Shown here one piece after another: positions 46,397-53,890 of a stretch of DNA of 64,000 nucleotides. The notes below the pieces were generated by a model. That model searched no databases. It worked only from the letters and a program-made list of their open reading frames with translations, and had not been told where the DNA came from. Source of the DNA: Clostridium septicum (GTDB taxonomy: Bacteria > Bacillota > Clostridia > Clostridiales > Clostridiaceae); contig NZ_CP023671.1 of NCBI RefSeq assembly GCF_003606265.1, forward strand, positions 620,001-684,000, in the 5' to 3' direction. The position numbers and the translations under genes are program-made. Every line of letters begins with the position of its first letter. The stretch's first letter is position 1.

Positions 46397-46412
46397 ATAT
46401 TTTTCCTATTAA

Positions 46413-46604
46413 TTAATACTTTATTCCATATACTCCAGTATACTCTTTAGGCCTCATTACTCCTCCGCACTTTTCACATGAAAAGCATGGTGGTTCATCA
46501 ACATTGCTTTGATCCATTTCATCAAAATATTCAACTACTTCTTTAGGAATATTTTCTTTAGCTCCGCAAATAGTACAAATATATAATATTTCCTCTGTTT
46601 TCAT
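46413..46604 (-). CDS. Small zinc-ribbon protein coupled to the IS91-like transposase
   Basis: A 63-residue protein with CxxC at 10-13 (YICTICGAKE) and CFSCEKCGG at 40-48, a probable zinc ribbon. I do not recognise its family. GGAGG stands 7 bases before ATG and overlaps the transposase stop region (14-base gap), so it is co-translated with the transposase. It could be a passenger or accessory protein of the element. Confidence 0.72.
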   Translation of the reverse strand: MKTEEILYICTICGAKENIPKEVVEYFDEMDQSNVDEPPCFSCEKCGGVMRPKEYTGVYGIKY

Positions 46605-46618
46605 CTTACTTCCTCCAA

Positions 46619-47848
46619 CTAAGTTGTTTTCGGAATTATTTTACCACTTAATATACGTTTAGTAATAGCATAATTTTCTATAGCCTTTTCTAATTTTTCT
46701 TCATTCTCTTCTATAATCTTAATTCTCAGCCGTTCCCTCATGGACCCATATTTAGGATATACAATATCATGAAATCTCATTTTATTACCACAGTTAGGAC
46801 ATTTACACGGATTTACACCACTTATTGCCAGTATTCTATTCTCCCAAGTTGCTATAGATCTTCTTATACTTAATATCTTTTCATCTATCATTTTTATAAA
46901 ATTAAATTTTCCTTTGCTTCTTCTAGAATAAATTCCAAAGTATCTTATCATTTTAAAATTTTTCTCTGGAATATGTCTTATTATTCTTTTTATGAACTCA
47001 TATACATGTACAGTTTCAACTATGACCTTATTATCTTCATGTCTAGTATATTTATAAGTCACATTTTCACCATCATATTTAAGAATCCTTGATTCCGCTA
47101 TCGCAGGACGTCCCACATATCTCCCTACATATTTTGCTGCTGTCTTCGCTGATTTTATCTCAGTTTTAGCATGAACATAAAAACCTTTATCTTTCTCTTT
47201 ATATAGTTTATTTTTTAGTAATTTAATTTCTTTTGTATTTCCATTTATATAAGTTATTTCATCTAACAAAACCTTTTGCCATCTTTTTCTTAATGATTCA
47301 TAAGATATGTGCCTTATATGCCTCCATTCTGTTATATTTCCTCTCCCTCCTTCTGTAACCATCATATGTACATGAGGATTCCACTTTAAATCTCTTCCAA
47401 ATGTATGTATTACAGTTACTATACCTGGTGTGAATTCCTCCTTTCTATTTAAACTATGCATCCAACTCGTAACAGCTCTCGCTGCGCACTTCGGCAATAT
47501 CTTAAGTCTTTGTCTATCCAGTCCAAAGAATTCTCTTAATTCTTTTGGTATAGTAAAAACTATATGTCTATGCCTAACATTTATTAAATTTCCCAACATA
47601 TTATCAATCCAATTATCCGTATAAATCTTTCCACATGAAGTACAAAATCTACTTTTACATGTAAATCCGATTCTCTTTGTAGTATTACAATTATTACACT
47701 TCAATTCAATAAATCCATACTTTGTATCTTTACACTTTAAAACTTTTTCTACTTCCTTTTTAACATTAGGTCTAATCTTATTTTTATATAACTTTTCAAA
47801 CTCTTTCCAATGGTCTTCTAATATTCTTTTTATTTTACCTTTTTTCAT
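46619..47848 (-). CDS. IS91-family Y2 transposase (HUH nuclease)
   Basis: A 409-residue rolling-circle type transposase. An N-terminal zinc-binding part (CNNCNTTKRIGFTCKSRFCTSC written as three CxxC-like pairs around residues 51-72) is followed by the HUH motif HVH at 159-161 in WNPHVHMMV and two tyrosines, Tyr240 and Tyr244, in KYVGRYVGRP. All hallmarks are present, so it may be active. GAGG lies 8 bases before ATG. Element ends are not fixed by sequence alone, as this family makes no target duplication. Confidence 0.9.
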   Translation of the reverse strand: MKKGKIKRILEDHWKEFEKLYKNKIRPNVKKEVEKVLKCKDTKYGFIELKCNNCNTTKRIGFTCKSRFCTSCGKIYTDNWIDNMLGNLINVRHRHIVFTIPKELREFFGLDRQRLKILPKCAARAVTSWMHSLNRKEEFTPGIVTVIHTFGRDLKWNPHVHMMVTEGGRGNITEWRHIRHISYESLRKRWQKVLLDEITYINGNTKEIKLLKNKLYKEKDKGFYVHAKTEIKSAKTAAKYVGRYVGRPAIAESRILKYDGENVTYKYTRHEDNKVIVETVHVYEFIKRIIRHIPEKNFKMIRYFGIYSRRSKGKFNFIKMIDEKILSIRRSIATWENRILAISGVNPCKCPNCGNKMRFHDIVYPKYGSMRERLRIKIIEENEEKLEKAIENYAITKRILSGKIIPKTT

Positions 47849-47887
47849 CTGTTAAACCTCTAATTTATAATTAATTAATCTAACATA

Positions 47888-47932
47888 TTTGAAGGCTAAA
47901 AGCTAGATAATATCTAACTTTCAGCCTTCAAA
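47888..47932. other. Long hairpin upstream of the IS91-like transposase
   Basis: Outer arms TTTGAAGGCT and AGCCTTCAAA pair perfectly, and the inner part (AAAG..TAGATA / TATCTA..CTTT) extends the stem with mismatches. It may be a terminator, or structure at the 5' (terIS) side of the element. Confidence 0.45.
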
Positions 47933-47960
47933 ATTTTTATACTTTCCTGTACATTAAAAA

Positions 47961-47988
47961 AAGAGGAAGACCACTGTCTTTCCCCCTT
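47961..47988 (-). terminator. Terminator after the 42-residue membrane peptide gene
   Basis: AAGAGGAAGAC pairs with GTCTTTCCCCCTT (small bulges), followed by a T-run of seven on the minus strand. Confidence 0.65.
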
Positions 47989-48000
47989 AATTTTTTAAAA

Positions 48001-48129
48001 TTAATTATTATTTTTTCCTTCTTCTATTCTATTTCCTATTTTAATTTTTTTATCATTTATTAATGTAGCCACTAGTGCAGTAGATGCCGCTACTAACAAA
48101 GCTATTTTCCCTGCTTTCTTTATTTTCAT
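48001..48129 (-). CDS. 42-residue single-span membrane peptide
   Basis: A short gene, MKIKKAGKIALLVAASTALV at the N-terminus, then a charged tail ending GKNNN. One hydrophobic segment of about 18 residues follows a basic start. GGGAGG stands 7 bases before ATG, and a terminator follows the stop, so it is a real transcription unit candidate. Function is unknown. The second IS6/IS240-like copy is inserted just upstream of its ribosome site, so its own promoter may be lost. Confidence 0.62.
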   Translation of the reverse strand: MKIKKAGKIALLVAASTALVATLINDKKIKIGNRIEEGKNNN

Positions 48130-48154
48130 AAATTTGCCTCCCTATATAAAATTT

Positions 48155-49427
48155 CGATCTGTTAAGTTATATGAACATTGCTCTTCTCAACTCTAGGAAA
48201 TACAATAAGTTTGACAAGAACTAATTTCCCCCTAGAACAGGAGAGAAGAACAATGAACAAAACAAATATTAAATGTCCTCGCTGTCATTCAAATAAACTA
48301 TATAAGTTTGGTTTATACAAGCAGGCTAATCAAAAATATCAATACCAAAATTGCAAGCGACAATTCGCTCCTGACAAAGTCAGTAGCCGAGTTTTAAAAA
48401 ACTATCCTAGATGCCCTAAGTGCGTAAAGGCACTTACTTACATCATTCCTACAAACATTATAATCGCTATAAATGTAATAATAAAAAATATAACCATATT
48501 ATAGTCAATCATCACAATTTTAACATTGATCCAGCTTCTAGCGAAGCTATTACCGGATCACTTTCTATGAAAGGACTGCGTTTTCCACTTCATGTTATAT
48601 TAACTACACTCACACTCTATTTTTTAAATAATTCGTCAACAAGGGCTATTTCTCAATTCTTGATGATTAACTCTGGAATTAAGGTATCTCATGTTACGAT
48701 AGCGAGTTGGACTAATAAATTTTCACCTTTCTTTAAACAAAAGGCTGATAAATTTAAAGCTAGTTTAAACCTACAATCTGACGATTGGCACGCTGATGAA
48801 ACAGTAGTATTTATTAATGGTGAAAGATACTACCTTTGGTTAGCTATTGATTCAGAAACTAGATTTATTTTAGCATTTCATTTAACTAAATCTAGAAGTT
48901 CTGATTCAGCGTACACATTGGTAAATGAAGCTAAAAAATTTGGTGAACCAGTTAGTTTTATAACTGATAGATTACCTTCATATAATGAAGCCGTGGCTAC
49001 GCTATTGCCCAATACAACTCATATTCCTGTAGCTCCAATGTCTAGTGATACAAATAATAATTTAATTGAATCATTTAATAAAACATTTAAAGCCTGGTAT
49101 AAAACCAAGAAAGGATTCAACTCTTTTCAGAAAGCTAATAACCTTATATATTTATTTATCTTTCACTATAACTTTATTAGACCTCATGGTTCATTAAATA
49201 ATTATATTCCAGCTGAAGTTGCTGGCTTTACTAGCGATACCCTTTCCAAAAACTCTTGCTTTGTTGCTACTTAATTTTAATTAATACCTTTGATTAACCT
49301 GCAAAAAATCAATGCTATTGTAGGCTTATTTGCCATACAATAAAACATTCAAACTTATATAATTTTCAAAGAGCAAGTAATTCTATGAAAAATCAAGCTA
49401 TTTTTTCATAACTACTTAACAGATTCT
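48155..49427 (+). mobile_element. IS6/IS240-like insertion sequence, copy 2 (decayed)
   Basis: A 1273-bp copy with the same ends as copy 1 and direct repeats AAAATTT at 48148-48154 and 49428-49434. Its repeats differ from those of copy 1, so each copy inserted on its own and the pair is not a single composite transposon. Confidence 0.87.
48253..49274 (+). pseudogene. Frameshifted IS6/IS240-like transposase
   Basis: The start MNKTNIKCPRCHS aligns with copy 1. One base is missing near 48422 (copy 1 has TGCGGTAAGG, this copy TGCGTAAAGG), which ends the first frame at 48504. The rest, including the DDE core, continues in another frame to 49274 and is almost identical to copy 1. One zinc-ribbon cysteine is also lost (YQNCKRQF against CKQCKRQF). 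It is unlikely to be active. Confidence 0.9.
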
Positions 49428-49437
49428 AAAATTTTTA

Positions 49438-49626
49438 TTATTTAAACTGATTTTGTTTCTTTTCATAATTATAACCTACAGCAGAAAGTTTATCCTCTAA
49501 TTCTTTAGATTCTATTCCTATATCCTCACAAAAAGCTTCTAAAGATGAATATAAATCCCTTAATTTCATATTTACCATACTTACTAAAATATTAGGATCC
49601 ATTGATAAAATACTTTCTCTATCCAT
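49438..49626 (-). CDS. DUF4250-type small protein
   Basis: A 62-residue acidic helical protein. The pattern DPNILVSMVNMKLRDLYSSL with a following cysteine-containing helix fits the DUF4250 family of about 60-residue Firmicute proteins; function is unknown. AGGAG lies 9 bases before ATG. IS copy 2 is inserted 4 bases past its stop, so its terminator may have been displaced. Confidence 0.75.
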   Translation of the reverse strand: MDRESILSMDPNILVSMVNMKLRDLYSSLEAFCEDIGIESKELEDKLSAVGYNYEKKQNQFK

Positions 49627-49745
49627 TGTTTATCACTCCTATTTTCTATAGTCTATATAAAAACTATATCATATATTATTTAATAAAAAAACATATTAAA
49701 ATTTATTGTCATAATTTTAATATATTCTTAATTTTCTTAATAAAA

Positions 49746-49767
49746 ATAGAACTCATTTGAGTTCTAT
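49746..49767 (-). terminator. Terminator after the 35-residue gene
   Basis: ATAGAACTCA pairs with TGAGTTCTAT (loop TT), followed by TTTTTATT on the minus strand, directly after the stop. Confidence 0.8.
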
Positions 49768-49769
49768 CT

Positions 49770-49877
49770 TTATTGTTTTTCTTCTTTACTTACTTCTGGT
49801 ACCTTTGCTGCTTCACTTTTCTTAGGAGATTTATATCTTTTCTTTTCCCATGAAGCTTGTTGTCCATGTTTTGCCAT
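49770..49877 (-). CDS. 35-residue basic protein
   Basis: A short gene that starts MAKHGQQASWEKKRYKSP and ends in a charged tail (KEEKQ). GGAGG is 10 bases before ATG and a clear terminator follows, so it looks genuine. It is hydrophilic, has no membrane segment and I do not recognise it; size and charge would suit a spore or nucleic-acid-associated peptide, but that is a guess. Confidence 0.62.
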   Translation of the reverse strand: MAKHGQQASWEKKRYKSPKKSEAAKVPEVSKEEKQ

Positions 49878-50011
49878 ACTAATCACCTCCAAGTTTATAC
49901 TACTAGTATTTATCTCACTATTAAAATTATTCTAAATTTTGATATACATTTATTCCTTTTCTTGTTACTATAATATCAAAACAATAATTTTTTATACTAA
50001 AGGAGGTAATT

Positions 50012-50872
50012 ATGAGATTATTTATTACTGACTTAGATGGAACTTTACTAGATGATTGTCAAAATATAAGCTATGAAAACGCAAAGGCTTTAAAAGATGT
50101 ACAAGCTAAAGGAATAGAAGTTATTCCTTGTACTGGAAGACCCTTTCTTGATGCCTATAACATATTAAAATCTGCTAATTTATATCCTAATTATATAATA
50201 TCTTCAAATGGTGCTATGGTCCATAAATCAACTGGTGAAAAATTAGCATCATATCCAATTGAAAAAAAAGATGCTAAATTAGTTTTAGATTACATGGACA
50301 AAAATAACTTTCCTTACTCAGTATTTACTGAAGATATAATTTTTCAAAAAGATGATAATTCAAAGCGTTTGAAATATGACTATAATAATACTGAAGAACT
50401 TAATTCGCCACTTGCAAATATGGGATTCACTACTTTACTTGAATTATTTACTGTTGAAAATAAAAGCATTGTAAGAGTTTCAAACTATGAAGAAATTCTA
50501 TCTTCTAATAAAGAACTATTTTATATAGCAGCAAACTCATTTAACCAAGAAAGATTAGATAATGGAAGAAAAGATCTTTCTCATATAAAATCCTTAAACA
50601 TATCTTCTTCCGCATTTCATAATTTTGATGCAACTAACATAAATGCTTCTAAAGGGAAAGCTCTTGAATTTTTAGCTAATTATCTTAATATTGAATTAAA
50701 AGATGTCGTTGCCATTGGTGATAATTATAACGACATTTCTATGCTAGAAAAAGTTAAATATAGTATTGCTATGGGAAATGCAAATAAAGAAGTAAAAAAT
50801 ATTTGTAGGTACACAACTTTGGAAAATTATAAAAATGGGGTTGCTTATGCTATAAGAAAATATGTATTATAA
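50012..50872 (+). CDS. HAD-superfamily phosphatase, Cof type
   Basis: A 286-residue cytoplasmic hydrolase. HAD motif I is FITDLDGTLLD at residue 4, motif II PCTGRP near 40, motif III lysine in ASKGKALEF near 210 and motif IV GDNYNDISML near 233. The cap between residues 85 and 185 is the C2B type. Such enzymes act on sugar phosphates or flavin precursors; the substrate cannot be told. AAAGGAGG stands 7 bases before ATG. It is a single gene. Confidence 0.92.
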   Translation: MRLFITDLDGTLLDDCQNISYENAKALKDVQAKGIEVIPCTGRPFLDAYNILKSANLYPNYIISSNGAMVHKSTGEKLASYPIEKKDAKLVLDYMDKNNFPYSVFTEDIIFQKDDNSKRLKYDYNNTEELNSPLANMGFTTLLELFTVENKSIVRVSNYEEILSSNKELFYIAANSFNQERLDNGRKDLSHIKSLNISSSAFHNFDATNINASKGKALEFLANYLNIELKDVVAIGDNYNDISMLEKVKYSIAMGNANKEVKNICRYTTLENYKNGVAYAIRKYVL

Positions 50873-50874
50873 GA

Positions 50875-50932
50875 AAAAATCTATATTATATGTGAAAGTA
50901 ACAATATTACTTAACATATAATATAGATTTTT
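50875..50932. terminator. Long two-way terminator after the HAD gene
   Basis: A perfect 19-bp stem (ends AAAAATCTATATT / AATATAGATTTTT) with a further AAGTAA/TTACTT stem in its loop, between convergent genes. Confidence 0.85.
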
Positions 50933-50948
50933 ATAAATTTAAAATAAT

Positions 50949-51815
50949 CTATTCTTCATCATATACATCTAAATATTTTGTTTTCTTTCCGCCCTTTTCC
51001 CAACCTAAAATAGCATCCATACTAACATTCTCTGCTGACTTAAATATTGATTTTTCTACACCATCAAAATTTTTCTTTAATTCTTTTATTAAGTCTTTTA
51101 TTTCATACCTTTTATTTCCTATTTTTTCAGCCGCAACCATACAAGCACAGTTTAGTGGCCATATTCCTGCATAATTTGTAAATCTTTTAATATAATCTTC
51201 CTCTACATAATATAAAGGTCTTATAAGCTCCATATTTTTAAAATTAGAAGATTTAAATTTAGGTAACATTGTTTTAAAATTACCTGCATATAAAACATTT
51301 AATAAAGTTGTTTCTATGACGTCATTATAATGATGTCCTAAAGCTAATTTATTACATCCAAGTTCTTTTGCCTTACTATATAATGATCCTCTTCTCATTC
51401 TAGCGCAAAGATAGCAAGGATAATCTTTAGCCATTTTATCTACAACTTCAAATATCCCACCCTCATAAATATATACAGGAATACCTAAATGCTCACAATT
51501 TTCTATAAGTAATTCTTTAATTTGAGGGTGATATCCTGGATCCATAGCTATAAATTCCAATTCAAAATTCATTTGACCATGTCTCTTTAATTCTTGGAAA
51601 CATTTAGCCATTAATAAAGAATCCTTTCCTCCTGATATAGCAACAGCTATTTTATCACCATCTTCTACTAATTTATAATCCTTTACTGCTTTTATAAATT
51701 TAGACCAAATATGCTTTCTATATTTCTTAACGATACTACGTTCAATTTCTTCTAATGATTTTTTTTCCTCTGTCGGAATCATTCTTTCGCAACCTTTTCC
51801 TGATATGCTACTCAT
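50949..51815 (-). CDS. TtcA-family PP-loop protein
   Basis: A 288-residue ATP-pyrophosphatase. The PP-loop is AISGGKDS near residue 60 and the catalytic cysteine pair is in PCYLCARMRRG near 137; LALGHHYNDVIETTLLN is typical of TtcA. E. coli TtcA makes 2-thiocytidine at tRNA position 32. Firmicute relatives may have other sulfur-transfer roles, so I give the family only. GAGGTG lies 5 bases before ATG. It is a single gene. Confidence 0.85.
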   Translation of the reverse strand: MSSISGKGCERMIPTEEKKSLEEIERSIVKKYRKHIWSKFIKAVKDYKLVEDGDKIAVAISGGKDSLLMAKCFQELKRHGQMNFELEFIAMDPGYHPQIKELLIENCEHLGIPVYIYEGGIFEVVDKMAKDYPCYLCARMRRGSLYSKAKELGCNKLALGHHYNDVIETTLLNVLYAGNFKTMLPKFKSSNFKNMELIRPLYYVEEDYIKRFTNYAGIWPLNCACMVAAEKIGNKRYEIKDLIKELKKNFDGVEKSIFKSAENVSMDAILGWEKGGKKTKYLDVYDEE

Positions 51816-51977
51816 CTAATCACCTCTGTTTATTAAATCTTTATAAATTATAACACCTTTTTATACTAATGTCTTTATTTAAGTTAAGTTTACTTAATAA
51901 TAATTTAACTATAAAGTGTAACATTTATTTAAATATAAAAATATACTATTAATTAATTAATATATTTGGAGTTAAAA

Positions 51978-53006
51978 ATGATTATTTATGAAGATAGTTA
52001 TAGAAATGAAAATTTCTATAATCATGATGAAAATTTCTATAATCATGATGAAAATTTAAATGAATACAGTACTGATTCTAATAGAATTCCTCCATTTGGG
52101 AATTTTCCTCAACCACCTAATAATCCTGGCATAAATAATCCTAGCATGAAACTTGGAAAGCCTCCAAGCTATATACCAAGTAAAAATGATCCTGGAGTTC
52201 AATCATTTAATTCTTCTAAATCTAAAGGAGTTAGTACTAAAGCTGTAAGCCCTAATGCAATAAGCTTTTGCTTATATAAATTTACTTATATTTGGGAAGT
52301 AAGTGGACGTAGTTATTGGATTTATCTAATAACTGTAGATAAGGTATCTATTTCTGGATTTAGATGGATGGGATTTAATTGGGGATACTTTGGAATTGAT
52401 TTAAAGAAAATAGATTCTTTCATATGTTACAGGTCTAACTCTTCAAATGAGGACTGTACTGGATATTGTTACAAAAACCCAAATGATACGTTTAGAGAAA
52501 ATATAAAAACTGAATTTTCTAATGAAGGTGTTAAAAACATTTATTCTAGAGTTCTTTCTGTTGTTGATATACCTGAATATAAAGAAGATGTATTTATTGA
52601 AAATATTGGTTCAATAGATGGTAGAACCATTGAAAGTAAAATCCCTTGTACAAAAACTAGAACTGTAAGTTACAAAATAACTTTAGAAGTAAGCTATCCC
52701 GAAAATATTAGTGATAGTTTAAAAGAGCAAATAAATCTTGCTGCAAGAGATTCATCAATTGATGCTTATGAAATGCTTACAAGTATAAGAAGTCAAGAAA
52801 GATATATATATCCTTTAGCTATTGAAAATAGTTCCTCTGATTTAATTTCAAAATCATTATCATATTTTTCTAAGAAATTCTCTTCTCAAATTAGAAGTTT
52901 ACCTAATTGGAAAGAGCTTTCTAGAAGAATACATTATTCAATTAGACATGAGCAGGTTCCTGGAAACTGGAATATTCAAAATATGTCAAATATAAATAAA
53001 TACTAA
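51978..53006 (+). CDS. Unknown protein with N-terminal tandem repeat, possibly spore surface
   Basis: A 342-residue protein I do not recognise. Near the N-terminus ENFYNHD occurs twice in a row, encoded by an exact 21-base tandem repeat (52010-52051). A Pro/Asn-rich stretch (residues 35-75) follows, then an ordered beta-rich region with FTYIWEVSGRSYWIYLI and several cysteines, and a C-terminal helical part. No signal peptide is present. ATG 51978 has GGAG 6 bases upstream. Composition resembles clostridial coat or exosporium proteins; this is inference. Confidence 0.72.
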   Translation: MIIYEDSYRNENFYNHDENFYNHDENLNEYSTDSNRIPPFGNFPQPPNNPGINNPSMKLGKPPSYIPSKNDPGVQSFNSSKSKGVSTKAVSPNAISFCLYKFTYIWEVSGRSYWIYLITVDKVSISGFRWMGFNWGYFGIDLKKIDSFICYRSNSSNEDCTGYCYKNPNDTFRENIKTEFSNEGVKNIYSRVLSVVDIPEYKEDVFIENIGSIDGRTIESKIPCTKTRTVSYKITLEVSYPENISDSLKEQINLAARDSSIDAYEMLTSIRSQERYIYPLAIENSSSDLISKSLSYFSKKFSSQIRSLPNWKELSRRIHYSIRHEQVPGNWNIQNMSNINKY

Positions 53007-53008
53007 AT

Positions 53009-53043
53009 AAAAAATCAGCTAAGAAAATCTTAGCTGATTTTTT
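53009..53043. terminator. Two-way terminator at 53.0 kb
   Basis: A perfect 15-bp stem (AAAAAATCAGCTAAG with CTTAGCTGATTTTTT, loop AAAAT) between convergent genes. Confidence 0.93.
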
Positions 53044-53044
53044 A

Positions 53045-53347
53045 TTAAATCCTATAATCTACTACTGCTCTTTCTTCTGATACCTTACTTATAAATTTTG
53101 CTACTTCTAAATGTTTTTTATTTTTTTGATAACTATCTAAATCCTCTAAACTACTAAATTCTGAATTTAAAACAATATCATATGCTTGAGAACCTTCTTT
53201 TATATTTATACCTACCTCAATAAATTTTATTTCACTTATTAATTCTTTTAAGTCTTCTATTAATTTTTTAATTTTATTAGCATTTGTAATTTTATTTTCT
53301 CCTTCTGCATTATCTTTTAGCTTCCACATTACAATATGTTTAATCAT
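53045..53347 (-). CDS. Dabb-domain (stress-responsive alpha/beta barrel) protein
   Basis: A 100-residue dimeric ferredoxin-like-fold protein. The start MIKHIVMWKLKD and the C-terminal VAKFISKVSEERAVVDY are typical of the Dabb family. The biochemical role is unknown; some relatives are cyclases or monooxygenase-like. GGGGG lies 7 bases before ATG. It is followed by a two-way terminator and stands alone. Confidence 0.88.
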   Translation of the reverse strand: MIKHIVMWKLKDNAEGENKITNANKIKKLIEDLKELISEIKFIEVGINIKEGSQAYDIVLNSEFSSLEDLDSYQKNKKHLEVAKFISKVSEERAVVDYRI

Positions 53348-53399
53348 AAAATTTCCCCCTTATTTTATAATAATAAATTTAAATTTGAATAATTATTAT

Positions 53400-53861
53400 T
53401 TAGCTAATTAAACTTTTTTTATTTTTTAGCATTCTTAAAGATTCCTTTACACGATTACTACGAGTTTCTTCTCTTTTGGCAGATACTATCCAATTAACAT
53501 ATTTTTTTCTATTTAAAAAAGACATACTATTCCAAGTATCATTAATCTCTTTATCTCTAGCTAGTTCTAATTCTAAATCTTCAGGAACCTGTACAACTCT
53601 CTCTTCTTCATCTTTTTCTACTGTAACTAAAACCATATCTCCAAAATCCTTATTTATCTTACCTCTTATTTCTTTAGTTACTCCTATTATGTGGCATCCC
53701 CCTCCCATTTTGACTATTGATCCTCTATACTCAACTCCATCAAAGGTTACTTTTACTTTAACTCTTTTTGCTCCAAATACATTTTCTACATTAAAAGGAA
53801 TTTCTATGTATGCACCACCTTTTCCTTGTGCCATTTTTAACTCTCCATTGAATTTTTCCAT
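53400..53861 (-). CDS. DUF1905/YdeI-type protein
   Basis: A 153-residue soluble protein. Residues 1-85 fit DUF1905 (GAYIEIPFNVENVFG, VKVTFDGVEYRGSIVKMGGG) and the C-terminal part fits the YdeI/OmpD-associated domain (NDTWNSMSFLNRKKYVNWI, KREETRSNRVKESL). Function is unknown. GGGAGG is 9 bases before ATG. It lies 29 bases after the flavoprotein gene on the same strand, so the two may be co-transcribed. Confidence 0.85.
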   Translation of the reverse strand: MEKFNGELKMAQGKGGAYIEIPFNVENVFGAKRVKVKVTFDGVEYRGSIVKMGGGCHIIGVTKEIRGKINKDFGDMVLVTVEKDEEERVVQVPEDLELELARDKEINDTWNSMSFLNRKKYVNWIVSAKREETRSNRVKESLRMLKNKKSLIS

Positions 53862-53890
53862 AAAAATATTCCTCCCTAAGATTATTGATA

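Noticed and set aside
44980..49434. Composite transposon made of two IS6/IS240-like copies around the IS91-like unit
   Set aside because: Each copy has its own target duplication (TATCTAT and AAAATTT), and the outer flanks do not match, so independent insertions explain the layout better.
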